Assembly: GCA_018062085.1 (NCBI GenBank)
Contig: JAGOSY010000012.1
Location: forward strand, 97,259 to 161,258
DNA: 64,000 nucleotides
DNA from: a bacterium
Lineage (GTDB): Bacteria; Cyanobacteriota; Vampirovibrionia; Obscuribacterales; Obscuribacteraceae
Direction of reading: 5' to 3'
Shown: piece after piece, positions 17,406 through 25,486 of the stretch
Numbering within the stretch: position 1 is the stretch's first letter
How the letters are laid out: each line of letters starts with the position of its first letter
Notes under the pieces: model-generated
Databases searched by the model: none
What the model saw: only the letters and a program-made list of their open reading frames with translations
What the model was told of the DNA's origin: nothing
Translations under genes and position numbers: made by a program

Positions 17406-18065
17406 TTAAAAGCCGCTTTCGCCGGTGGCTTCTTTGTTCTCACCCGATGCCGCCGTTGGTGTGGCTGGTCGTTCGCTTGGTTCTTGGTTGGCTGCTCTCT
17501 GGGCCTGACCACCGGCGATTTGGGCCGAGATGATACGGTCACCAGGGTTTATGCGATAGATGTTGTTGAGGCCGTCTACAACCCCCCCAAACACAGCATA
17601 TTTGCCGTTTAGCTGCGACATTGGTTTCTTCAAAATATAGAATTGGCAGCTGGCAGAATCTGGACTTTGTCCCCGAGCCATTGCTACTACTCCGGCGGAG
17701 TTATGGTTGAGGTTGCGGTTGATTTCAAGGCGGAGGAAACGCTCTCTGCCCGTATCAGGGTCTGTGTAATTGCCCTGACCATTGCCATAGGGGCAGCCAC
17801 CTTGCACTACCCAACCTTCTACTCGGTGAAAAGACTTGCCGTCGTAATATCCTCTTGAAACCAGGTCAAGAAAATTATTGGCAGTATAGGGAACCATGTT
17901 GCGAAAAACTCTTATGACAATTCGCCCCTTGGTGGTTTGCATGATCACAATTGGATCGTTTTGGGCGTAAGCTGGCGCCAGGCTTGCTGCCCCTATGGCC
18001 AGGACCGCTAGGGCTTTACATGAGCTAATGATTTGTCTAGCAAATTGTTGGGTAAAAGATTTCAT
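17406..18065 (-). CDS. Secreted cyclophilin-type peptidyl-prolyl isomerase
   Basis: From the ATG at 18065 the product is 219 residues: a signal peptide (KALAVLAIGAASLAPAYA-QN) and a cyclophilin domain. Domain blocks are [62 protein letters not shown] and YAVFGGVVDG. The catalytic Arg of FHRV and the Gln/Phe of SCQFYI are kept. A Gln/Ala/Pro-rich tail (about 30 residues) follows. It is one of three cyclophilins in the window and converges on eutB, the two stops lying 14 bp apart. Role: folding of exported proteins. Confidence 0.88.
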   Translation of the reverse strand: MKSFTQQFARQIISSCKALAVLAIGAASLAPAYAQNDPIVIMQTTKGRIVIRVFRNMVPYTANNFLDLVSRGYYDGKSFHRVEGWVVQGGCPYGNGQGNYTDPDTGRERFLRLEINRNLNHNSAGVVAMARGQSPDSASCQFYILKKPMSQLNGKYAVFGGVVDGLNNIYRINPGDRIISAQIAGGQAQRAANQEPSERPATPTAASGENKEATGESGF

Positions 18066-18204
18066 TAGTTTTGCTGGTATTTTCTTTGTGTTTGAAATTC
18101 TATATATAAGGTATGGAATAAGCAATTAATCGTTCAACAGATATTTACCCAGCTCAGCAAGATTCAAAAAAAATAGGCATCGGAAATCGAAAGGTGGCTC
18201 ACAA

Positions 18205-19197
18205 ATGGCTTTATATGCGGATCTTCACAGGCACCTTGGTGGAGCCCTGCATCCTCGGATCATTTATAAATTCTTGCGCAGGACAGATCACCCAATTCTC
18301 AATTACTTTCCTGACTATGATGGCTTTTACAATTGGTTCACTCGGCCATGTCGCACCCTCGAAGAGTTCGTCAAAATTCACTCGCTTGTTGAAGAACTGC
18401 AAAGCCTTGAGCATCTTCCATATTTCTGTTTGCGTTTGTGCCGAGGTGCTTACACCTTTGAGAACCTGCAGTATCTTGAACTGCGCTATAACCCTTATTT
18501 TAGAACAGATCACAAACTAACTCCGGCAAAAAGGTTGGCTCAGATGCATCTCATTGTTGAGGTGATCACGTTGAATTTAAGGCCAGCCGACTACCCAATC
18601 ATCGTCAAGCAGATTCTCTGTTTTGACAGAAGGCTGCCACTCAAAATCAATGAGGCCATTCTCAAGGTTGCTCAAGACAATCTTGGACCTGTGGTCGGCG
18701 TTGATCTTGCTGGTCCTGAGATCAATACTGAAAAGACCGAAGAGTGGATCAAGCTTATGGCACGGGCTCGGGCGTCGGGCTTGAAGACAACCTGCCATCT
18801 TGGCGAGACCGGTATCGACAATGTCGATCCTCGTTATTTCGCTACCCTTGATCGCATTGGTCACGGCATACACATTCCTTTGCAAAAACCGAGCATGCTC
18901 AAGGAGCTGTCGAAACGACAGATCACTTTAGAGGTTTGTCCGACTAGCTACAAACAGACCGGAGTGCTCAAAGATTTTTCTGAATTGAAGACAGTGTTCA
19001 ATCGCTGTAGGGAAGCTGGGGTAGCGATTGCGGTGTGTACCGACAATCCGGGTAGGAATCCTTCGCCTTGCACTTTGCCCGGTGAGTATGAACGCTTGAT
19101 AGACAATGATGTAATTGATTTTCGGCAATTGAAAGAAATTCAGGGCGAAGCATTTAGATCAGCTTTCGGTTTTGCCGGTACTTCGCGTTTTCTCTAG
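18205..19197 (+). CDS. Adenosine deaminase-family amidohydrolase with altered active-site motifs
   Basis: The 330-residue TIM-barrel metal hydrolase has the zinc motif ADLHRHLGG (5-13), YLELRYNPYF, VGVDLAGPE, RIGHGIHI and LEVCPTSYKQTG, the order found in adenosine and adenine deaminases. Two normally fixed motifs differ: HAGE is HLGE (the catalytic Glu is kept) and TDDP is CTDNPG, so the zinc-binding Asp remains but the neighbouring substrate-contacting Asp is Asn. The enzyme is probably active as a deaminase, but the substrate may not be adenosine. It is a single-gene unit followed by a long gene-free region. Confidence 0.8.
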   Translation: MALYADLHRHLGGALHPRIIYKFLRRTDHPILNYFPDYDGFYNWFTRPCRTLEEFVKIHSLVEELQSLEHLPYFCLRLCRGAYTFENLQYLELRYNPYFRTDHKLTPAKRLAQMHLIVEVITLNLRPADYPIIVKQILCFDRRLPLKINEAILKVAQDNLGPVVGVDLAGPEINTEKTEEWIKLMARARASGLKTTCHLGETGIDNVDPRYFATLDRIGHGIHIPLQKPSMLKELSKRQITLEVCPTSYKQTGVLKDFSELKTVFNRCREAGVAIAVCTDNPGRNPSPCTLPGEYERLIDNDVIDFRQLKEIQGEAFRSAFGFAGTSRFL

Positions 19198-19966
19198 GCC
19201 CGATCTTTCAAATCTATGGTCGATGATCAGATGTCAGATTTATTTCTGTCCATTCATTTTGTTCATTCCTTTTTTCGGTCATTGCCGACTTTTCAAGGCT
19301 AGAATCAAGCCGCTGTGCGGGCTTTTGTTCGAATAGTGAATTCGCTCTCACGCTTGATAACTGCTGGTCACCGGGAGTGGTATCGAAGAAACTTTTTGCC
19401 AATTTGCTAGATTTGTTTTGTGGCGATATCGATCGCCTTTTGAAAAAATTTGCGGTTTTCGCGTGCTCAATACTTTTTTTGTGACAGTTCCGAAAAATAT
19501 TTTTTCAATCAATTCGACTGTTTTGAAGTGGTACCACTTACATTCTCAGCGTTTCCGAAACTGGCTTGTGTAGACAGTTTCGCCTGGTGCTGGCTGTGGT
19601 GTCTTTGCCTAGTTGTCTGCTCTGTGTACTTGATGGCCAGCAACGGAGGGGAGATCTATATGTTGCAATTTATTCCATTCGAATGTAATCTATGACGCGT
19701 GTGGTGTGAAAGTAATTGAGTGTCATTTTTTTAAATGATGTCTCTACAAAAAAAAGACGGTGGTAGTTAGCGTTTAGTCAAAGTGATAAATGAGCAATCA
19801 AATTTGATATGCGATTGATACATCAATATGAAGTAGCAGTTTCGAGTCACTTTAGTAGTTCATTAGATATCGCCTAGAGCAAGCGTTCAATATTAGGGAT
19901 TCTTTTCCAGCTTGTGTCTGCGAAAGTTCCTGCCCACCAGATTGATTTCCAAGGGAGGAAAACTAA
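19198..19966. other. Long gene-free region upstream of the histone-like gene
   Basis: About 770 bp carry no convincing ORF; the longest, 19450-19695, has an unlikely Cys/Trp/Phe-rich composition. The region is AT-rich, especially 19430-19520 and 19720-19830. A small TCATTT/AAATGA inverted repeat lies near 19723-19738. It probably contains the promoter and a long 5' leader of the H1-like gene, whose GGGAGG ribosome-binding site ends 8 nt before the ATG. No known RNA family was recognised. Confidence 0.4.
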
Positions 19967-20647
19967 ATGGCAACCAAGCCAACCAAGAAGAAGTCCACTA
20001 AGAGAGCGAAGATCTCTCCTGCTGCCGCAATGGCTGAAGAGTCAACCGGCACTGCAGCTAAGCCTAAGAAAGCCGCTGCTAAAAAAGTAACAAAGAAGGC
20101 TGCTCCTAAGAAAGCCGCTGCTAAAAAAGCTGCTCCTAAGAAAGCTGCTGTTAAGAAAGCTGTAGCTAAGAAAGCTGCTCCTAAGAAAGCTGTAGCTAAG
20201 AAAGCTGCTCCTAAGAAAGCTGCTGTTAAGAAAGCTGCTCCTAAGAAAGCTGCTGCTAAGAAAACTGTAGCTAAGAAAGCTGCTCCTAAGAAAGCTGCTG
20301 CTAAGAAAACAGTTGCTAAAAAAGCTGCTCCTAAGAAAGCTGCTGCTAAGAAAACTGTAGCTAAGAAAGCTGCTCCTAAGAAAGCTGCTCCTAAGAAAGC
20401 TGCTGCTAAGAAAACTGTAGCTAAGAAAGCTGCTCCTAAGAAAGCTGCTGCTAAGAAAACAGTTGCTAAGAAAGCTGCTCCTAAAAAGACTGTAGCTAAG
20501 AAAGCCGCTCCTAAGAAAGCCGTAGCTAAAAAAGCTCCAGCTAAGAAAGCTGCTGCTAAAAAGCCAGCCAAGAAAGCTGCTCCTAAGCGCACCAAAGCCG
20601 CTGCTGCTCCAGCAACAACTGGCGACATGGGTGGCGCTTCCGCCTAA
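19967..20647 (+). CDS. Histone H1-like Lys/Ala/Pro-repeat DNA-binding protein
   Basis: The 226-residue protein is almost wholly built of [16 protein letters not shown] and KKAVAKKA units. It has a short N-terminal lead ([19 protein letters not shown]) and a different tail ([19 protein letters not shown]). This is the composition of eukaryotic H1 C-terminal tails and of bacterial H1-like proteins such as HctB and AlgP, which bind and compact DNA without a folded domain. There is no HU domain. GGGAGG precedes the ATG, suggesting high expression, and a strong terminator follows. The minus-strand ORF over the same span is an artefact of the repeats. Confidence 0.85.
   Translation: MATKPTKKKSTKRAKISPAAAMAEESTGTAAKPKKAAAKKVTKKAAPKKAAAKKAAPKKAAVKKAVAKKAAPKKAVAKKAAPKKAAVKKAAPKKAAAKKTVAKKAAPKKAAAKKTVAKKAAPKKAAAKKTVAKKAAPKKAAPKKAAAKKTVAKKAAPKKAAAKKTVAKKAAPKKTVAKKAAPKKAVAKKAPAKKAAAKKPAKKAAPKRTKAAAAPATTGDMGGASA
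20071..20580 (+). repeat. Tandem coding repeats of the H1-like gene
   Basis: Units such as GCTCCTAAGAAAGCTGCT and GCTAAGAAAACTGTAGCT recur with 12-, 18- and 30-bp periodicities. Near-identical codon use between copies suggests recent repeat expansion by slippage or recombination. Confidence 0.85.
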
Positions 20648-20678
20648 GCTCTTCTAGTAATAACTGGAAAAGTAGTTA

Positions 20679-20710
20679 AGAAAGGGTCTCGGTTCTCCGG
20701 GGCCCTTTCT
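20679..20710 (+). terminator. Intrinsic terminator of the H1-like gene
   Basis: AGAAAGGGTC pairs with GGCCCTTTCT (one T-G wobble) around an inner CGG/CCG stem with a TTCT loop, followed by GTTTGTGTTTT. It lies 32 bp after the stop codon. Confidence 0.8.
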
Positions 20711-20779
20711 GTTTGTGTTTTAGATAGTGGATATCGCCTGATAAAGCAACGTGAGAACAGCCAAAAGCTGTAAATAGGC

Positions 20780-21460
20780 CTAGTATCGCTGGCAGTGCAA
20801 GGCCTTTGTGAACTGGTATGACTTCAACCAAATTGTGTCAAGACTATTTGCCAGTTCGTGCCCATCATTTAGTTCGACTAGTTGGACAAGCTTGTTCGAT
20901 TGATTGAGCTGGGCGAATTGCCTAGCATGTTCTATCGGCACTGTTTGATCGTCAACACCGTGGAAGACGATGGTGGGAATATCAATTTTGAAATTGTCTG
21001 TCTGATAGTGTTCAAGGTCTTGAGCAAAGGCAAAATGCAATGGCAGTTCTTGGTTCGCGGCGTAATGAAAGAAAGGCCTGAATCCAGTTCTCTTCCAGTT
21101 ATCCATACCTTCTTGGCCGATGATTTGCGGCCAGCGTTTTGTAATTCCGAAACCGGGTGCTAGGAGAATTATTGCTTCAAGGTTGGCCCGCGAACTGTCT
21201 GCTCTTAGGCTTTGTTCAAGTAGTGCCGCTAATAGTCCACCCATGCTTGAGCCGATGAGCATAAATGGTTTACCGTTTAGTCTCGATATCAGCTCGCGAC
21301 TTAAAGCAATTTGGGCCGCCAGCGAAAGTTCCTCAAAGCTTGGCACATTGAGATCAGGCACAGAACAATGCCAGCCGTTTAGCTCAATCTTTTCTTTAAA
21401 GAAAAGAGCTTTTCTTGATTGTGGCGATGAGGCAAAGCCATGGAGATAGAGAAAATTCAC
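20780..21460 (-). CDS. YqiA/YcfP-like alpha/beta-hydrolase
   Basis: The protein opens with VNFLYLHGFASSPQSRKA, the oxyanion-hole strand of the small YqiA-like esterase group. The nucleophile elbow GSSMGGLLAALL follows, then a late Asp in FHGVDDQTVP and His in NDGHELANS, completing a Ser-Asp-His triad. Substrate is unknown, probably small esters. The GTG at 21460 is used because it places the conserved strand at the N-terminus; a TTG at 21508 would overlap the upstream gene by 31 bp. Transcribed after the hypothetical gene at 21478-22074. Confidence 0.78.
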   Translation of the reverse strand: MNFLYLHGFASSPQSRKALFFKEKIELNGWHCSVPDLNVPSFEELSLAAQIALSRELISRLNGKPFMLIGSSMGGLLAALLEQSLRADSSRANLEAIILLAPGFGITKRWPQIIGQEGMDNWKRTGFRPFFHYAANQELPLHFAFAQDLEHYQTDNFKIDIPTIVFHGVDDQTVPIEHARQFAQLNQSNKLVQLVELNDGHELANSLDTIWLKSYQFTKALHCQRY

Positions 21461-21477
21461 AGGTGCAATTCTAGATT

Positions 21478-22074
21478 TTACGGCGTTGGCTTGACGAAGC
21501 CGTACCAAGGATTTGAATTGATCAATGAAATCAACTGAGTCTCTAAAAGACCTTTGTCTGAAGCGTCAGCCTTGGTGACCAAAATTTTGTCTTCAGTGGA
21601 GTAAACCGCAAATACCCAGACCCGTTGATCTTGTTCTATACAGCATATCCATTGGTGAAATGCCGGAGGTTGAATCAGATAGTAAACAAAGGCACTGACT
21701 TCGCCTTGTTGGAAAAATTTGCTTAGGTCATTGCGCCAGTTGCTTTTGTCTAAGAGGTAAATAGTTTGTCGCACTGAGCCATTGTCTGAAACCTGAATGG
21801 CATTCTCAAGTTTTTCGAATTCAGACCAAGGAGTTGGCAGATAAATAAAGAGCGTACTTTCTAACTGACTACCGAAATCGACGGGTTTAAGGGTCCAATC
21901 GGGGGTTTGGCTTGAGTGCACGAACGAATCGAAAGTGAATTTCTCGGAGGGGACGCCAAGCTTGCTGGCCATGGCCGGTGTACAAGCTTCTACGGTAGAT
22001 TCGGGGAATCGTCCAGTTGCTACCCAATCTTCAAACATTTGCTGAAAATATGAGTGGATGGTTGTCTGAGTCAT
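21478..22074 (-). CDS. Uncharacterised soluble protein
   Basis: I do not recognise this 198-residue acidic protein. It has no signal peptide or membrane segment, and is rich in aromatic residues (FHQWICCIEQDQRVWVFAVY) with a predicted alternating alpha/beta pattern. It precedes the alpha/beta-hydrolase gene on the same strand, nearly or actually overlapping it, so the two are likely one operon. No motif suggests catalysis. Confidence 0.55.
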   Translation of the reverse strand: MTQTTIHSYFQQMFEDWVATGRFPESTVEACTPAMASKLGVPSEKFTFDSFVHSSQTPDWTLKPVDFGSQLESTLFIYLPTPWSEFEKLENAIQVSDNGSVRQTIYLLDKSNWRNDLSKFFQQGEVSAFVYYLIQPPAFHQWICCIEQDQRVWVFAVYSTEDKILVTKADASDKGLLETQLISLINSNPWYGFVKPTP

Positions 22075-22437
22075 CTCTGTTTACGCTATTAAATACTGCT
22101 GAGAATTCTGTTGATGCCTACTAAGCTTACTAGATATAGCAGATCAGAAGAATAATAAGTTGATGATGCCAAGGTTTTCTATTGACTAGCAAGGTTCTGC
22201 AATTGAGAGCGAGGTCCTGGCGAATAACTGTTGTTTTCAAGGGGGGGGTCTGCCGTTAAGAATAGTTACAGCTTGAGATGCTGCCTGAGCTTGACTGTAA
22301 CGACTTTTACACAGTCATAACCTCCTTCTTGGTCGCTCTTAAACAATGTGGGTTAGCATGGCCCACATGTTGATGTACTTACCCAGACAGTGTTTTGGGA
22401 AGTCTCAATGGTCAGTATCCAACTTCTGGAGGTCTAA
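22075..22437. promoter_or_regulatory. Upstream region of the MNIO/bufferin-like operon
   Basis: About 360 bp between divergent units. It contains a run of eight G at 22241-22248, an AT-rich part at 22080-22160, and a GGAGG ribosome-binding site at 22428-22432 just before the precursor gene. No -35/-10 pair or metal-regulator operator could be named with confidence. Confidence 0.45.
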
Positions 22438-22749
22438 ATGCAGAAGACTCAATTAGCCGTAGCTCTCGTAGCTGTCCTCGGCCTTTCCTTGAATACAGCA
22501 GTTCGCGCTGCTGAAACTGAAACTACTGAGAAGAAAGAAGCAGTAAAGACAGAAAAGAAAATCAAAGTAGCTAAGAAAGATAAAGAGTGCAAGAAAGATA
22601 AAGAGTGCAAGAAAGAGTGCAAAGAAAAAGGCAAAGACGCTTCTTGCAAAGCCAAAGAAGAAGCTAAAGGAAAAGAAGGATCCTGCAAAGCCAAAGAAGA
22701 AGCTAAGGGCAAAGAAGGTTCTTGCAAAGCCAAAGAAGAAAGCAAATAG
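22438..22749 (+). CDS. Putative RiPP precursor: secreted Cys-containing Lys/Glu-rich repeat peptide (bufferin-like)
   Basis: The 103-residue protein starts with a signal peptide (MQKTQLAVALVAVLGLSLN, then TAVRA, cut near residue 24-25). A highly charged mature part follows with six Cys at 51, 57, 61, 70, 83 and 96. The last three sit in an exact 13-residue repeat, SCKAKEEAKGKEG, encoded by 39-bp tandem DNA repeats. A DUF692/MNIO gene and a DUF2063 gene follow on the same strand, the known partners of bufferin precursors. The sequence does not look like the usual DUF2282 bufferin. By analogy the Cys residues may be converted to thiooxazoles or similar groups that bind copper or another metal; that is inference. 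Confidence 0.7.
   Translation: MQKTQLAVALVAVLGLSLNTAVRAAETETTEKKEAVKTEKKIKVAKKDKECKKDKECKKECKEKGKDASCKAKEEAKGKEGSCKAKEEAKGKEGSCKAKEESK
22642..22749 (+). repeat. 39-bp tandem repeat in the RiPP precursor gene
   Basis: Two full copies (22642-22680 and 22681-22719) and a third partial copy encode SCKAKEEAKGKEG. Differences between copies are mostly silent (GGAAAAGAAGGA versus GGCAAAGAAGGT), which points to selection on the peptide repeat rather than very recent duplication. Confidence 0.85.
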
Positions 22750-22766
22750 TTCTTTGCAAGAGAACT
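22748..22766 (+). promoter_or_regulatory. Small hairpin between precursor and MNIO genes
   Basis: AGTTCT and AGAACT form a 6-bp stem around TTGCAAG, starting at the precursor stop codon. It could act as a weak attenuator or RNA stabiliser that keeps precursor output above enzyme output. No T tract follows. Confidence 0.35.
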
Positions 22767-22799
22767 TCTGATTTCTCTTCCTAATTAGGATGCCATTAA

Positions 22800-23675
22800 A
22801 TGTCCAGCGGCTTTCTTGCAGCTAAAAAACAAATGCCCAACCTTGGTGTTGGACTTGGTTTAAGGCGCGAGTTAGCCGCTGAAACATTTGAAAATGAAGG
22901 CCAAATTGATTTTCTTGAGCTAGTTCCCGAAAACTATATGGACCTTGGTGGAAGAATCCGCGAGCGTCTTGATAAGGCCCTAGAAAAGTTTCCACTGGTG
23001 ACACACGGTGTCAATCTTTCCATCGGTAGTACAGATCCTCTAAGCGCAGAATATCTCGCCTCAATTTCCCGACTACTGAACAAAATCAATGCTCCTTGGT
23101 GGAGTGACCATCTATGTTTTACATCGATAGAAAATTTGTATCTCCATGATTTGTTACCGCTGCCGTTGTCAGCGGAAGCTCTCAAGCATGTGGTAAAGCG
23201 TGTCAAAGCTGCTCAAGAAACCGTGAAGCGACCGCTTTTGCTTGAGAACATTTCTTACTATATGCAAATGCCAGGCTCACAGATGGATGAAGTTGATTTC
23301 CTGTCCGAAGTATTAGAGAAAGCTGATTGCGGCTTGTTGCTTGATGTCAATAATGTCTATGTCAATTCTGTCAATCATAATTTTGACCCATATGCTTATC
23401 TCGATCGCCTGCCCTTAGAGAGAACAGTGCAGATTCACATCGCCGGCCATGGCTATGGCGATGAACTTTTGATTGATACCCATGGTGCCGCTGTGATTGA
23501 ACCTGTTTTTGAGCTGCTTGAATACGTGCTCAAGCGCACCGAAGTAAAAGCGGTAATGTTAGAGCGCGATCAGAACTATCCAGAGTTTAGTGAAATATTG
23601 GCCGAGTTAGGTCAAATACGAGAAATTATCGAAAGGGTTCAGCCAGCTCTATTACCAGCCCTTATTTCGAACTAA
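22800..23675 (+). CDS. bufB: DUF692/MNIO family multinuclear iron oxidase (BufB-like)
   Basis: MNIO enzymes use a multi-iron centre to modify Cys residues of precursor peptides (MbnB, TglH and BufB are examples). The 291-residue TIM barrel has the expected metal ligands and blocks: FLELVPENYMD (37-48), His69 in THGVNLSIG, SDHLCF, LLLENISYYM, LLLDVNNVYVNSVNH, VQIHIAGHG, IDTHGAAV and MLERDQNYPEF. It starts 50 bp after the precursor gene and is followed within 8 bp by the BufC-like gene, so the three form one operon. The gene symbol is by analogy with bufferin loci; the precursor type differs. Confidence 0.9.
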   Translation: MSSGFLAAKKQMPNLGVGLGLRRELAAETFENEGQIDFLELVPENYMDLGGRIRERLDKALEKFPLVTHGVNLSIGSTDPLSAEYLASISRLLNKINAPWWSDHLCFTSIENLYLHDLLPLPLSAEALKHVVKRVKAAQETVKRPLLLENISYYMQMPGSQMDEVDFLSEVLEKADCGLLLDVNNVYVNSVNHNFDPYAYLDRLPLERTVQIHIAGHGYGDELLIDTHGAAVIEPVFELLEYVLKRTEVKAVMLERDQNYPEFSEILAELGQIREIIERVQPALLPALISN

Positions 23676-23683
23676 GTGGCCAA

Positions 23684-24523
23684 TTGAAAGTGGATGCCCC
23701 CAGCCTACGCGATATAGAACATGCAATGACTCTGCTCTGGACTCGCAGAGATAAACGAGAACAGTTTTTTTCTGGTCAATCAGATATTCATCCGTCCCTA
23801 ATCAAGCACATTGATCATCGTGGCGTTAAGCTCTACGCCTCGCTAATCAATTTGGGCCGACTTGATTTGATGGCTTCGGTTTATCCATTCTGCAAGAAAG
23901 TACTAGGTAAACACTTTAGTACTTTAGTGCATGAGTATTTTGAGGCCATGCCACCAGACCACTTCAACCTCAACCAGTCAGCCCGAAAATTTCCGCTCTT
24001 TTTGGCGAACTATGCCGAACTTCACTTGAAGCGCCATCCCTTTTTGGCTGAATTAGCAGACTATGAATGGATTGAATTGGCCGTTCTTGAAGCTGATGTA
24101 CTGGTCGATTTAAGTTCTGAAGCTAGCACCCAATCGGTTTTGCAAAGCCAGAGCTGTGAAGAACTAGATCTCAAAGCATTTGCTGCCAGTGTGCCGCGTT
24201 TGAATCCGACTGTGATTACTCGCTGCTATAAGTACCCGATATCTAAGATTGCCAATTTGCTCGAAGAAGGTGAGAAGTTGCCCCGGCGGCAGAAGGTTCA
24301 AGCATCCTGGTTATTGGCTTATCGCGCAGCAGATCACAATTGCCACTATTTAGATGTGAGTGAATTGACCTGTGAAATAGTTGAGGCTATGTCAGCCAAA
24401 TCTGATCGCTCATATGGCGAGTTGATTGCACTGGCTTGCAGCCATTCAAGTAATGTCGAAGAAACAGTTGCTGATTTTCTTTCTATGGTAGAAGAGTTCA
24501 AATCTTTGGGCGTTATTCTCTAG
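23684..24523 (+). CDS. bufC: DUF2063 (HvfC/BufC-like) partner protein
   Basis: The 279-residue protein begins LRDIEHAMTLLWTRR and contains YASLINLGRLDLMASVYPFC, HEYFEAMPPDHFNLN and FPLFLANY. The helical N-terminal domain resembles the one annotated as DUF2063 or BufC/HvfC N-terminal, once described as DNA-binding. In bufferin and methanobactin-like loci this partner presents the precursor to the MNIO enzyme. The start may be TTG 23684 or GTG 23690. The C-terminal half (about 150-279) is less conserved and likely recognises the peptide. Confidence 0.82.
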   Translation: MKVDAPSLRDIEHAMTLLWTRRDKREQFFSGQSDIHPSLIKHIDHRGVKLYASLINLGRLDLMASVYPFCKKVLGKHFSTLVHEYFEAMPPDHFNLNQSARKFPLFLANYAELHLKRHPFLAELADYEWIELAVLEADVLVDLSSEASTQSVLQSQSCEELDLKAFAASVPRLNPTVITRCYKYPISKIANLLEEGEKLPRRQKVQASWLLAYRAADHNCHYLDVSELTCEIVEAMSAKSDRSYGELIALACSHSSNVEETVADFLSMVEEFKSLGVIL

Positions 24524-24537
24524 CTAGCTTAGAAATT

Positions 24538-25374
24538 CTAGAGTGATGCGAAAGCTTCTTTTACAACCAATTCTGGGTCAACTTTCTCAGAGCCGAGCGC
24601 CGACACCGCTGCTTTTTGCTGTTGTAACCAGAGCAAATATTCGATATTTCCTGACGGCCCTTTCAGCGGCGAATAAGTGAGGCCACGCACTTCGAGCTTC
24701 TGTGTTTGAGCAAAATTGATGACAAATTGCAAAACCTCTACGTGGCTGGCTGGTTCTCTAACGACACCACCTTTGCCTACTTTTTCGCGACCTGCTTCAA
24801 ATTGTGGTTTTACTAAAATTACTAATTCGCGCTCGTTTTCGCTCATGAGGTTGAGCAATGCTTCTAAAACCTTGGTTACTGAAATAAATGAAAGGTCGGC
24901 AACTGCTAGGGTGGCTTTCTCATGGAGTTTCTCACCATAGAGTTTTTCGGCCGTAAGAAAGCGAATGTTTGTGCGCTCTAGAGTGTGCACTCGGCTATCA
25001 CTTCGCAGTGACCAATCGAGCTGGCCATAGCCTACATCAATGGCATATACGAAAGCGGCACCGGCTTTTAATAGACAGTCGGTAAAGCCACCAGTAGAGG
25101 CGCCAGCATCGATACAAATACGGCCTTCAGTGGTTATAGGAAAAGTGCTTATGGCTTTTTCTAATTTTAGGCCGCCGCGGCTAACATAAGCACAGCGATT
25201 GTAGCTAGAAATAAGTTCAATGTTCGCCTCTACACTGACAGCTTGTCCTGGTTTTGTTAGTTTCTCTCCGTTGACAATGATGCCACCATCCATGATGGCA
25301 GTTCTGGCACTTTCGCGAGAAGGGAAAAGTTGCCGGGCAACTAGTAGTTGATCTAAGCGTTCTTTGGCTTTCAT
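24538..25374 (-). CDS. tlyA: TlyA-family rRNA 2'-O-methyltransferase (hemolysin-like)
   Basis: The 278-residue protein has an N-terminal S4 RNA-binding domain (KERLDQLLVARQLFPSRESA, then IIVNGEKLTKPGQAV). An FtsJ-like methyltransferase domain follows, with the S-adenosylmethionine motif CIDAGASTGGFTDCLLKAGA and catalytic K-D-K-type residues (D in IDVGYGQLDW, D in VADLSFIS, K in ILVKPQFEAGR). TlyA methylates cytidines in 16S and 23S rRNA in mycobacteria. It converges on bufC, 14 bp apart. The older hemolysin label is not supported by any membrane feature. Confidence 0.9.
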   Translation of the reverse strand: MKAKERLDQLLVARQLFPSRESARTAIMDGGIIVNGEKLTKPGQAVSVEANIELISSYNRCAYVSRGGLKLEKAISTFPITTEGRICIDAGASTGGFTDCLLKAGAAFVYAIDVGYGQLDWSLRSDSRVHTLERTNIRFLTAEKLYGEKLHEKATLAVADLSFISVTKVLEALLNLMSENERELVILVKPQFEAGREKVGKGGVVREPASHVEVLQFVINFAQTQKLEVRGLTYSPLKGPSGNIEYLLWLQQQKAAVSALGSEKVDPELVVKEAFASL

Positions 25375-25486
25375 TTAGATTTGAAGTTTCACTTGGTAAC
25401 TTTGTTCTTTAAGCAATTGTTGGCGCTAGCAACTATTAGCTCAGACCTAATGTAGAATAACAAGTATCAGCTAAACCGTCATACGT

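Noticed and set aside
17388..17417. Direct repeat TTAAAAGCCGCT at the eutB/cyclophilin junction
   Set aside because: Two 12-bp copies spanning two stop codons; no hairpin or known site and likely coincidental.
19450..19695. 81-codon ORF in the gene-free region
   Set aside because: Cys/Trp/Phe-rich composition and no ribosome-binding site; it looks like chance open frame in AT-rich DNA.
19963..20628. Long minus-strand ORF of [18 protein letters not shown] repeats
   Set aside because: It is the antisense shadow of the Lys/Ala H1-like repeats, and lacks a ribosome-binding site and sensible composition.
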